From: Actinomycetota bacterium
GTDB taxonomy: Bacteria > Actinomycetota > Thermoleophilia > Gaiellales > Gaiellaceae
Assembly (NCBI GenBank): GCA_005884155.1
Contig: VAXD01000010.1
Coordinates: 1-15,156 of the forward strand
Direction: 5' to 3'
Length of the DNA stretch: 15,156 nucleotides
Below, piece after piece: positions 1-7,118 of this stretch; the first letter of the stretch is position 1; every line of letters begins with the position of its first letter. The translations under genes were made by a program, and so were the position numbers. The notes beneath the pieces are model-generated. The model ran no database searches, had not been told where the DNA came from, and worked only from the letters and a program-made list of their open reading frames with translations.

Positions 1-15
1 AGACCCGGTTGGTAG
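1..15 (+). CDS. Possible C-terminal end of the gene upstream of murE (expected ftsI), partial
   Basis: Frame 1 reads Arg-Pro-Gly-Trp and then a TAG at 13-15, leaving 12 bases before the murE ATG. Four codons cannot identify a protein. In dcw clusters the gene before murE is normally ftsI (penicillin-binding transpeptidase), and the tight spacing fits an operon. The assignment rests on gene order only. Confidence 0.25.
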   Translation, partial: RPGW

Positions 16-27
16 ACTCGCCCGCCG

Positions 28-1443
28 ATGCAGCTAGAGCGCGTCATCGCAGCGCTCGCCCCCGCGGACGTCCTGCGAAGCGCTCCCGTGGAGATTCGCG
101 AGCTGGCCTACGACGCCCGCGCCGCCGGCCCGGGCTCGCTCTTCTTCTGCATTCCCGGCAGCCGCGCCGACGGGCACGATTTCGCAGCGGAGGCCGTGGC
201 GAACGGCGCGGTGGCACTGGTCGTCGAGCGACCGCTGGAGCTCGACGTCCCGCAGCTCGTCGTGCCCGACGCGCGGCGCGCGATGGCGCCCGTCGCGGAG
301 GCGTACTTCGGCCACCCGAGCCGCGAGCTCGAGATCGCCGGCGTCACCGGCACGAACGGAAAGACAACGACAGCGTTTTTGCTCTACTCGATCCTCGCGG
401 CCGCGGGTCGCCGCCCAGGCCTGCTCGGGACGATCGAGTGCCGCGTTGGCGGTGAGCGCCGGCCGGTCGACCTACAGCGGACCTTCCGCGAGATGCTCGA
501 CGCCGGCGACCGCAGCTGCGCGCTCGAGGCCACCTCGCACGGCTCGGAGCTCGGCCGTCTCGACCTCGTCCGCTTCGCAGCGCTCGTCTTCACGAACCTG
601 ACGCAGGACCACCTCGACTTCCACGGCACCCTCGAGCGCTACTTCGAGGCGAAGCGCCGCCTCTTCACCGAGACGAGGCCGGCGGCCGCGATCAACGTCG
701 GCGACGAGCACGGGCGGCTGCTCGCGGACGAGCTGCGCGGGGAACAGGAGCTGCTGACCTACGGCTTCGCGGACGACGCCGAGCTGCGCCCGGAGGGCCT
801 CGAGTCCGGTCCGCGGGGCGCCCGCTTCCGCGCCGGCGGGATCGAGCTCGAGACGCGGCTGCGGGGCCGCTTCAACGTCGAGAACGTGCTCGGCGCCGTC
901 GCTGCGGCGCGGCTGCTAGGTATCGCTGACGACGCGATCGCGTACGGCGTGCGTGAGCTGCGCGGCGTCCCCGGGCGCTTCGAGGCCGTCGACGAGGGCC
1001 AACCCTTCGCCGTCCTCGTCGACTACGCGCACACGCCGGACTCGCTTGAGAACGTTCTCCGCACCGCGCGCGAGCTTGCGCAGAACCGGCTGATCTGCGT
1101 CTTCGGCTGCGGCGGCGACCGCGATCGCGGCAAGCGCCCGCAGATGGGCCGGATCGCATCTGAGCTCGCCGACATCGCGATCGTCACTTCCGACAACCCG
1201 CGCAGCGAAGAGCCCGAGGCGATCATCATGGAGATCGTGGCCGGCGCCGGCGGCGACGTGGAGGTCGAGCCCGACCGGGCCACGGCGATCGGCCATGCGC
1301 TCGAGCTCGCCGGCGCGGGTGACGTCGTGGTGATTGCCGGCAAGGGCCACGAGCAGGGCCAGCAGTTCCGCGACGGGACGATCCCGTTCGACGACCGCGA
1401 GGTCGCACGCGACGCGCTCCGCCGGCTCGGGGCTGCTGCGTGA
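28..1443 (+). CDS. murE: MurE, UDP-MurNAc-L-Ala-D-Glu:meso-diaminopimelate ligase, with an internal gap
   Basis: This cytoplasmic Mur ligase adds the third stem-peptide residue to UDP-MurNAc-Ala-Glu using ATP. The 471-aa product has the ATP-binding P-loop GTNGKTT at residues 108-114, NLTQDHLDFHG followed by the lysine expected to be carbamylated (K209), VDYAHTPDSLENV, and DNPR at 389-392, the motif that selects meso-DAP rather than lysine; GKGHEQ lies near the C-terminus. The ATG at 28 has no clear ribosome binding site, so translation is probably coupled to the upstream gene. The stop overlaps the murF start (GTGA). Oddity: between GERRP (to residue 146) and VDLQRTF (from 147) the usual substrate-binding segment with Thr-Thr-Pro is absent, about 8-10 residues, in frame. 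Family identity is certain; activity of the protein as written is doubtful. Confidence 0.95.
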   Translation: MQLERVIAALAPADVLRSAPVEIRELAYDARAAGPGSLFFCIPGSRADGHDFAAEAVANGAVALVVERPLELDVPQLVVPDARRAMAPVAEAYFGHPSRELEIAGVTGTNGKTTTAFLLYSILAAAGRRPGLLGTIECRVGGERRPVDLQRTFREMLDAGDRSCALEATSHGSELGRLDLVRFAALVFTNLTQDHLDFHGTLERYFEAKRRLFTETRPAAAINVGDEHGRLLADELRGEQELLTYGFADDAELRPEGLESGPRGARFRAGGIELETRLRGRFNVENVLGAVAAARLLGIADDAIAYGVRELRGVPGRFEAVDEGQPFAVLVDYAHTPDSLENVLRTARELAQNRLICVFGCGGDRDRGKRPQMGRIASELADIAIVTSDNPRSEEPEAIIMEIVAGAGGDVEVEPDRATAIGHALELAGAGDVVVIAGKGHEQGQQFRDGTIPFDDREVARDALRRLGAAA

Positions 1444-2669
1444 TCCCGTTGCGTCTGGACGAGCTGCCCCAGCTCGGCGAGCTCCACGCGCGGGCGGACG
1501 AGATCACCGGCGTCAAGATCGACTCGCGCAAGGTCGAGCCGGGCGACCTCTTCGTTGCGCTCGGCCGCGGAGTCGACTTTCTTTCCGAAGCGCTCGCGCA
1601 GGGCGCCTCGGCGACGCTCGTGCCGGAGAAGCCCTTCGAAGCGATGGCCGCGCTCGGCACGGCTGTGCGCGAGCGCTCGAACGCCCGCGTTGTCGGGATC
1701 ACAGGCTCCACCGGCAAGACCTCCACGAAGGACATCCTCACCGCGCTGTGCGCGCCGTCGGCCAGGACGGTCGCCGCCGAGGCGAGCTACAACAACGAGA
1801 TCGGCGTGCCGTTGACGCTCTGCCGGCTGGAGCACGACACGGAGGTCTGCATCCTCGAGCTGGCGATGCGCGGCTTCGGCCAGATCGCGGACCTGTGCCG
1901 GATCGCGCGGCCGGAGATCGGGGTCGTCACGAACGTCGGTCCCGCGCACCTCGAGCTCGTCGGCTCGCTCGAGGGCGTGCTGCGGGCGAAGGGCGAGCTT
2001 GTCGCTGCGCTCCCGCCCGGCGGCACCGCGATCGTGCCGCAGGAGTTCCCGGTCGAGCGCGAAGACATCGAAGTCGTGAGACTGATCGAGCCCGAGGCCG
2101 AGCGTGACGGTGACCGGACAATCGTCGGCGGCGTCAGCTTCAACCTCACGGCGAGCCACCAGGCGGCGAACGCGGCCGCGGCGCTCGCCACGCTCGACGC
2201 GCTCGGGCTTCCGAGGCCGGAGCGGGTCGACGTCGACCTCTCCCGCTGGCGCGGCGAGGAGTCACCGCTCCCGGGCGACGGCCTGCTGATCAACGACGCC
2301 TACAACGCGAACCCCGTCTCGATGCGCGCTGCGCTCGCGTACCTCGTCGAGCGCGCGGGCTCGCGGCGGCGGGTCGCGATCCTCGGCGACATGGCCGAGC
2401 TCGGCCCGGGCGCGCCGGCCTTCCACCGAGAGATCGGCGAGGTCGCGGCCCAGCACGGCGTCGATGCGCTCGTCGCCGTGGGAGAGCTCGCCCGCGGTTA
2501 CGTCGACGGCGCCGTCGGCGTTCCGGTCACGCGTTGGTGCGGCGATGCCGCGTCTGCGATCGCGACGGCCGAGGAGATCGTGGAGCCGGGCGACTGCGTG
2601 CTGGTCAAGGCCTCGCGGGCGGTCGGGCTCGAAATCGTCGCTGAGGCACTGGCGGCGGTGCGGGCTTGA
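1440..2669 (+). CDS. murF: MurF, UDP-MurNAc-tripeptide:D-Ala-D-Ala ligase
   Basis: MurF joins D-Ala-D-Ala to UDP-MurNAc-tripeptide with ATP, giving the soluble pentapeptide precursor used by MraY. The 409-aa protein has the Mur ligase P-loop GSTGKTST at residues 89-96, YNNEIGVPLTL just after it, NVGPAHLELVGS in the central domain, and DAYNANPVSM, the MurF signature of the C-terminal domain. It is somewhat shorter than the 440-470 residues usual for the family, mainly in the central domain before HQAANAAAALA. It starts at a GTG whose last two bases lie in the murE stop (GTGA), a translational-coupling arrangement, and no separate ribosome binding site is visible. It ends in a TTGA overlap with mraY. 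Confidence 0.95.
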   Translation: MIPLRLDELPQLGELHARADEITGVKIDSRKVEPGDLFVALGRGVDFLSEALAQGASATLVPEKPFEAMAALGTAVRERSNARVVGITGSTGKTSTKDILTALCAPSARTVAAEASYNNEIGVPLTLCRLEHDTEVCILELAMRGFGQIADLCRIARPEIGVVTNVGPAHLELVGSLEGVLRAKGELVAALPPGGTAIVPQEFPVEREDIEVVRLIEPEAERDGDRTIVGGVSFNLTASHQAANAAAALATLDALGLPRPERVDVDLSRWRGEESPLPGDGLLINDAYNANPVSMRAALAYLVERAGSRRRVAILGDMAELGPGAPAFHREIGEVAAQHGVDALVAVGELARGYVDGAVGVPVTRWCGDAASAIATAEEIVEPGDCVLVKASRAVGLEIVAEALAAVRA

Positions 2670-3670
2670 TCCGCGTCCTGATCGCGGGCGTGATCGCGCT
2701 CGTGCTCTCGATCCTGCTCGGCCCGCGGTTCATCGAGTTCCTGCGCCGGAACGAGTTCGGCCAGCACATCCGCGAGGAAGGCCCGGAGCGACACGTCGCC
2801 AAGCAGGGAACGCCGGTGCTCGGCGGCCTCCTGATTCTGCTCGCGGCGTCCGTCGGCTTCCTGGCGGCTAGCAAGTACACGGTGCCTGCCCTGACCGTGC
2901 TCTTTGTCACGCTCGCCTGCGGCGCGATCGGCTTCCTCGACGATTTCATCAAGCTGACGCACCGCCGCTCGCTCGGCCTGAACGCGCGCTGGAAGCTCAT
3001 TCTGCTCGGCCTGATCACGGTCGGCGTCGGGATCGCGGCGCAGCACCAGAACCTGCCGACCAACGTCTACATCCCCGGGATCGGCCACCTGGAGCTCTCG
3101 TACGCGTGGTACGGGCTGCTCTTCTTGGTGATCGCCGGAGCCGCTAACGGTGTCAACCTGACCGACGGGGTGGACGGGCTTGCGGCCGGAACTGTGATCA
3201 TCGCGCTCTTCACGTTCGCCGCGATGAACGTGATCGCCTGGATCCGGTCCGGGCCGCCGGGGCACCGCTTTGACACGAAGCTCGACCTCGCCATCATCGC
3301 GGCGGCGCTGATCGGCGGGGTGATCGGATTCCTCTGGTACAACGCCTGGCCGGCCGAAGTGTTCATGGGCGACACCGGCTCGATGGCGCTCGGAGGAGCG
3401 CTCGCGTCGTTCGCGATCTTCACGAAGACGATCTCCCTGCTGCTCTTGATCGGCGGGATCTTCGCGGTCGCGGCGCTGTCGGTGATCATCCAGGTCTTCA
3501 GCTTCAAGTACTTCAAGCGGCGCGTGTTCTTGATGGCGCCGATCCAGCACCACTTCGAGCTAAAGGCCTGGTCCGAGACGAAGATCATGGTGCGCTTCTG
3601 GATCGTGACCGGGATCCTCTGCGCGGTCGGGTTCGCGCTGTACTACCGCTACTTCACCGGTTTCCGTTAG
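2666..3670 (+). CDS. mraY: MraY, phospho-MurNAc-pentapeptide translocase
   Basis: MraY is an integral membrane transferase that moves phospho-MurNAc-pentapeptide from UDP to undecaprenyl phosphate, forming lipid I. The 334-aa product is strongly hydrophobic, with about ten predicted membrane segments. It carries the family motifs: FLDDFIK at 90-96 (Asp-Asp pair), NGVNLTDGVDG at 161-171, FMGDTGS with the conserved Asp at 236, and MAPIQHHFE with the His-His pair at 295-296. The start is a TTG overlapping the murF stop (TTGA); the next residues run straight into the first membrane helix, so a much later start is unlikely. Immediately after its TAG a 150-bp inverted-repeat element begins, breaking the otherwise overlapping gene string. 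Confidence 0.96.
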   Translation: MIRVLIAGVIALVLSILLGPRFIEFLRRNEFGQHIREEGPERHVAKQGTPVLGGLLILLAASVGFLAASKYTVPALTVLFVTLACGAIGFLDDFIKLTHRRSLGLNARWKLILLGLITVGVGIAAQHQNLPTNVYIPGIGHLELSYAWYGLLFLVIAGAANGVNLTDGVDGLAAGTVIIALFTFAAMNVIAWIRSGPPGHRFDTKLDLAIIAAALIGGVIGFLWYNAWPAEVFMGDTGSMALGGALASFAIFTKTISLLLLIGGIFAVAALSVIIQVFSFKYFKRRVFLMAPIQHHFELKAWSETKIMVRFWIVTGILCAVGFALYYRYFTGFR

Positions 3671-3675
3671 GTCAC

Positions 3676-3700
3676 GGTGCCAGGCACGCGCGCGAAAGTG
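3676..3700 (+). repeat. Copy 1 of a 25-bp direct repeat
   Basis: It begins GGTGCCAGGCAC and ends GAAAGTG. It matches 3767-3791 at 20 of 25 positions with no gap; the differences are confined to five bases in the middle. The two copies are 91 bp apart. Confidence 0.75.
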
Positions 3701-3766
3701 AAACGTCCAAGGAGCGCCGACGCTTGTTTTCCCGCTTCATAGCGCCTTCGCGAGCCAACGGTGCCA

Positions 3767-3791
3767 GGTGCCAGGCACCGCAACGAAAGTG
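3767..3791 (+). repeat. Copy 2 of the 25-bp direct repeat
   Basis: It begins with the full 13-bp near-palindrome GGTGCCAGGCACC and ends GAAAGTG. A partial GGTGCC (3760-3765) precedes it, so the half-site is duplicated in tandem. Together with 3803-3815 it can form a 13-bp perfect stem with a 23-nt loop just upstream of the murD coding region. Confidence 0.75.
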
Positions 3792-3802
3792 TGACGCGGC
3801 GC

Positions 3803-3815
3803 GGTGCCTGGCACC
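3803..3815 (-). repeat. Inverted copy of the GGTGCCAGGCACC core
   Basis: Bases 3803-3815 read GGTGCCTGGCACC, the reverse complement of the core at 3767-3779. The first possible murD start codon (GTG 3804) lies inside this repeat, and a second (GTG 3816) follows directly. Confidence 0.75.
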
Positions 3816-4976
3816 GTGACGCAAGGGCTACCACGCCGCGTGCTCGTGCTCGGGCTCGCTCGGTCAGGGAAGGCGGCGGCGGGGGCGCTCGCTCGGCGCG
3901 GGGTCGAGGTGGTCGCGGCCGACCGGGAGCTGGGGAACGACGGGGAGGTCGGCCTGCTCGACGGCATCGACGTGCTCGTCAAGAGCCCGGGCGTGCCGCG
4001 GGACGCGCCGCTTGTCGCCGAGGCCGAGAAGCGCGGCGTTCCGGTCTGGAGCGAGGTCGAGCTCGGCTACCGGCTGCTGCGGCCACGGCTCGTCGGCGTC
4101 ACCGGGACGAACGGCAAGACGACGACCTGCGAGCTCCTCGGCGTGATGCTGCAGTCGCCGGTCGCCGGCAACGTCGGCCGCGCGCTGACCGAGCTCGACG
4201 GCAAGATCGAACCGGGCGCGCGGGTCGTCTGTGAGCTCTCGAGCTTCCAGCTCGAAGACGTGCACGAGCTCACCTGTGAGATTGCGGTGCTGCTCAACCT
4301 CGAGCCGGACCACCTCGACCGCCACGGCTCGTTCGAGGCCTACCGCGACGCAAAGCTGCGCATCTTCGAACGGGCCGAAACGAGGATCGTGCCGCGCGGG
4401 ATGAGCCTCGACGGGATCGAGTTCTCGGCGGACGACGAGCTCCCCGCCGAGCCGCTGATCCGCGGCGCACACAACCGCGAGAACGCCGCGGCCGCAACCG
4501 CCGCGGCACGCGCCGCCGGGATCCAGGAGGAACAGATCGCCGAGGCCCTCCGAACGTTTCCCGGCGTCCCGCACCGACTGGAGCTCGTGCGCGAGCTGAA
4601 CGGCGTCAGCTACGTCAACGACTCGAAGGCGACCAACGTCGCCGCCGCGCTCCGGGCGCTCGCAGCGTATGAGGACGAGCCGGTGCAGCTGATCCTCGGC
4701 GGCTCGCGCAAGGGCGAGGACTTCACGCCGCTCGCGGCCGCCATCGGAGAGAACGTCAAGAGCGTCCACCTGATCGGCGAAACCGCGGACGAGCTGGCGC
4801 AGGCGATCCCGCAGGCCGAGCGTGACGGCGACCTGAGGAGTGCGCTCGCCGCGATCGAGCCCGACCCGGGTGACGTCGTCCTGCTCTCGCCCGCGTGCGC
4901 GAGCTACGACCAGTTCCGCGACTTCGAAGAGCGCGGCGAGGAGTTCAGGAGGCTGGTGCAGAACCTGTCCGCGTGA
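3804..4976 (+). CDS. murD: MurD, UDP-MurNAc-L-alanine:D-glutamate ligase
   Basis: MurD adds D-glutamate to UDP-MurNAc-L-Ala in the cytoplasm. Counting from GTG 3804 the product is 390 aa, on the short side for the family. It has an N-terminal Rossmann-like strand (RVLVLGLARSG), GTNGKTT at residues 101-107, NLEPDHLDRHGS with a following Lys in AYRDAKLRIF, NDSKATN, and the C-terminal SPACASYDQF. The start is uncertain: an in-frame stop lies at 3792-3794; GTG 3804 is inside the inverted repeat; GTG 3816 would leave eight residues before the first strand, close to other MurD proteins; GTG 3840 is also possible. None has a good ribosome binding site. The stop overlaps the ftsW start (GTGA). Confidence 0.94.
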   Translation: MPGTVTQGLPRRVLVLGLARSGKAAAGALARRGVEVVAADRELGNDGEVGLLDGIDVLVKSPGVPRDAPLVAEAEKRGVPVWSEVELGYRLLRPRLVGVTGTNGKTTTCELLGVMLQSPVAGNVGRALTELDGKIEPGARVVCELSSFQLEDVHELTCEIAVLLNLEPDHLDRHGSFEAYRDAKLRIFERAETRIVPRGMSLDGIEFSADDELPAEPLIRGAHNRENAAAATAAARAAGIQEEQIAEALRTFPGVPHRLELVRELNGVSYVNDSKATNVAAALRALAAYEDEPVQLILGGSRKGEDFTPLAAAIGENVKSVHLIGETADELAQAIPQAERDGDLRSALAAIEPDPGDVVLLSPACASYDQFRDFEERGEEFRRLVQNLSA

Positions 4977-6205
4977 AACGCGGACAACTCGAGGCGAGCG
5001 TCCTCACGCTGGTCACGCTGGCGCTGGTCGCGTTCGGCCTTGTGATGGTCTACAGCGCGACGTCGGCCTCGGCCGCGCTCGCGAACGGCGACCCGGCCTA
5101 CTACCTCAAGCGCCAGGCCATCTACGCGCTGCTCGGGCTCGTCCTGATGGTCGTCGTCTCGCGGCTCGACTACCGCGTCCTCCGCCGCCTCGCTCCGCCG
5201 CTCATGGTGACGAGCTTCGCGCTCCTGCTCGCCGTCCTCGTGCTCGGCCAGTCGATCAACGGCGCACGTCGCTGGCTGACGTTCGGGCCGGCGGTCTTCC
5301 AGCCGTCGGAGCTGGCCAAGCTCGCGCTGGCGATCTGGGCGGCGTCGTACCTGACGCGAAACCGGCCGCCGCTCCGGCTCGCAGAGCTCTGGCGCCCGAT
5401 CGGGATGGTCGCGGGCGTCTTCTGCCTGCTCGTTCTTGCCGAGCCCGACCTCGGCACCGCGATCACGATCCTGCTGATGCTCGCCGGGATGCTGCTCGTC
5501 GCCGGGACGCCGGCCCGGACCCTTGGCGGCGGGCTCGGGATCGCCGGCTTCGTCAGTCTGCTCGCGGTCTGGTTCGAGCCGTACCGCCGCGCGCGCCTCT
5601 TCAGCTTCGTCAACCCGTGGCACGACGCGCAGGGGGCCGGCTATCAGACCGTGCAGGCGATGATCGGCCTCGGCTCCGGCGGGATCTTCGGGCGCGGGCT
5701 CGGCCAGAGCATCGAGAAGGCGAACTTCCTCCCCGAGGCGCACACGGACATGATCTTCGCGATCATCGGCGAGGAGCTCGGGCTCGTCGGTGCGACCGCC
5801 GTGATCGCGGCTTATGCGGCCTTCGCCTACTTTGGCCTGCGGATCGCGCTGCGCTGCAAGGACCCGTTCGGGAAGCGGCTCGCGGCCGGGCTGACCGTGC
5901 TCGTCTGCGGCCAGGCGGCGATCAACCTCGCGGCGGTGATGGGCCTCGCCCCGCTGACCGGAATCCCGCTCCCATTCGTCTCGTACGGCGGTTCGAGTCT
6001 CGTCGTCGCGCTCGTCTCGGTCGGCATCCTCCTTAACATCGCGGGCAATGCCGGAGCACGAAGCGCCAGCGTGCCTGATAGCAGCCGGGGGGACGGCCGG
6101 ACACGTCCTGCCCGCGCTCGCAGTGGCGGAGGCACTCGTCGCGCGCGGAGCACGGGTGACGTTCGCCGGGTCGCCGGGTCGCGCCGAGGCGCGGCTCGTT
6201 CCTGA
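4973..6205 (+). CDS. ftsW: FtsW, SEDS-family septal glycan polymerase, with a C-terminal run-on
   Basis: FtsW is the polytopic peptidoglycan glycosyltransferase that works with FtsI at the division septum. The product from GTG 4973 is 410 aa; this start forms a GTGA overlap with murD and puts KRGQLEASVLTL ahead of the first membrane segment. Visible SEDS motifs are GARRWLTFGPAVFQPSELAK, AEPDLGTAI, GSGGIFGRGLGQSIEKANFL, EAHTDMIFAIIGEELG with the conserved Asp at 259, and PLPFVSYGGSS. About ten membrane helices end near ILLNIAG. After residue 358 the frame continues 52 residues into murG, giving an Arg-rich tail (14 Arg) with no recognisable domain. That tail may be translated but looks like the +1 frame of murG rather than a conserved part of FtsW. 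Confidence 0.93.
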   Translation: MKRGQLEASVLTLVTLALVAFGLVMVYSATSASAALANGDPAYYLKRQAIYALLGLVLMVVVSRLDYRVLRRLAPPLMVTSFALLLAVLVLGQSINGARRWLTFGPAVFQPSELAKLALAIWAASYLTRNRPPLRLAELWRPIGMVAGVFCLLVLAEPDLGTAITILLMLAGMLLVAGTPARTLGGGLGIAGFVSLLAVWFEPYRRARLFSFVNPWHDAQGAGYQTVQAMIGLGSGGIFGRGLGQSIEKANFLPEAHTDMIFAIIGEELGLVGATAVIAAYAAFAYFGLRIALRCKDPFGKRLAAGLTVLVCGQAAINLAAVMGLAPLTGIPLPFVSYGGSSLVVALVSVGILLNIAGNAGARSASVPDSSRGDGRTRPARARSGGGTRRARSTGDVRRVAGSRRGAARS

Positions 6206-7118
6206 AGGCGGCTACGAGCTCGACACTTTTCGCGTGAGCGGGCTGCCGCGGCAACCGGGGCTCGCGCAGGCCCGGGCGGCTCTGCACTCGCTTGCCGCGC
6301 CTGCGGCTTGCGACCGGATCCTCGCGCGGCGACGGCCCGACGTCGTGCTCGGCGCTGGCAGCTACGTGGCGGGACCGATGGTGCTTGCCGCCGCGCGCCG
6401 GCGGATCCCCGCGGCGCTCACGGAGGCGGACGCCCATCTCGGCCTCGCGAACCGGCTCGCTGCGCCGTTCGCCAAGCGAGTCTTCCTCTCGTTCCCGATC
6501 GCCGGGCGCCGGCCGCCGAAGTACGAGGTGGTCGGGCGGCCTTTGCCCGCGAACGCGCGGCCGCTCCCGCGCGCCGAGGCTCGGGCGCGGCTCGGCCTTC
6601 CTGCGGAGGGGCCTGTGCTGCTCGTCGCGGGCGCGCGGGCGGGTGCTCGCGCGCTGAACGAGTTCGCGGTCGAGACCTTTGGCGCAGCGGGCCCGGCAGT
6701 GCTGCACGTTTCGGGTGAACGCGACTACGACGATCTGCGCGGACGCGTCTCGCGGCCGGACTACGTCCTCCTGCCGGTGCTCGAGGGACTCGGCGCCGCG
6801 TACGGCGCGTCGGACCTCGCACTGATGCGGAGCGGCTCGACGGTCTGGGAGCTCGCCGCGGCGGGCCTGCCGGCGGTCCTCGTCCCGTACCCGTTCGCGA
6901 CCGGAGATCACCAGACGAAGAACGCGCGCTACTTCCAGGCCGCGGGCGGTGCCGTCCTCGTCCCTGAAACGGAGCTTGGCCAGATGCCGGCGCTCGTTCG
7001 ATCGCTGCTCGACGATCCGCGGCGGCTCGAGCAGATGAGCGAGGCGATGAAACGCGTCGCGCGACCCGATGCCGCCGACCGCATCGCGGAGGAGCTGATC
7101 GCGCTTGCTCGAGGGTAG
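6048..7118 (+). CDS. murG: MurG, lipid II synthase (UDP-GlcNAc transferase)
   Basis: MurG transfers GlcNAc from UDP-GlcNAc to lipid I on the inner face of the membrane, giving lipid II. The 356-aa GT-B protein has the N-terminal GGTAGH loop at residues 14-19, GSYVAGP, and in the C-terminal domain RSGSTVWELAAAG at 261-273 (Glu268 is the expected ribose contact) followed by GDHQTKNA. Two usual motifs are changed: the HEQN-type stretch reads TEADAHLGLANR at 125-136, and the second glycine loop, normally GGSQGAR, reads AGARAGAR at 194-201. The start must lie before GGTAGH, so the 158-bp overlap with the ftsW frame cannot be removed by choosing a later start. No ribosome binding site is seen. The end overlaps murC by 14 bp. 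Confidence 0.94.
   Translation: MPEHEAPACLIAAGGTAGHVLPALAVAEALVARGARVTFAGSPGRAEARLVPEGGYELDTFRVSGLPRQPGLAQARAALHSLAAPAACDRILARRRPDVVLGAGSYVAGPMVLAAARRRIPAALTEADAHLGLANRLAAPFAKRVFLSFPIAGRRPPKYEVVGRPLPANARPLPRAEARARLGLPAEGPVLLVAGARAGARALNEFAVETFGAAGPAVLHVSGERDYDDLRGRVSRPDYVLLPVLEGLGAAYGASDLALMRSGSTVWELAAAGLPAVLVPYPFATGDHQTKNARYFQAAGGAVLVPETELGQMPALVRSLLDDPRRLEQMSEAMKRVARPDAADRIAEELIALARG

Larger units (their letters stand above)
3671..3820. mobile_element. 150-bp element with perfect 17-bp terminal inverted repeats (MITE-like)
   Basis: Bases 3671-3687 are the exact reverse complement of 3804-3820 (17 of 17), each built around the palindromic core GGTGCCTGGCACC. The left end starts on the base after the mraY stop codon, and the right end holds the GTG codons from which murD could start. 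A third copy lies inside at 3767-3779. There is no transposase or plausible ORF. I see no target-site duplication in the immediate flanks. It may be a small non-autonomous mobile element or a palindromic interspersed repeat; which one depends on other copies in the genome. Confidence 0.6.

Noticed and set aside
1023..3553. Long open frames on the - strand opposite murE, murF and mraY (up to 378 codons)
   Set aside because: They are rich in Arg, Glu and Asp and show no domain; they mirror the codon bias of the high-GC genes on the + strand.
3721..3760. Promoter for murD in the AT-richer patch between mraY and murD
   Set aside because: TTGTTT at 3724 has no -10-like hexamer at 16-18 bp spacing.
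3761..4234. 157-codon frame overlapping the start of murD
   Set aside because: Arg-rich with no motif, and wholly explained as the off-frame reading of murD.
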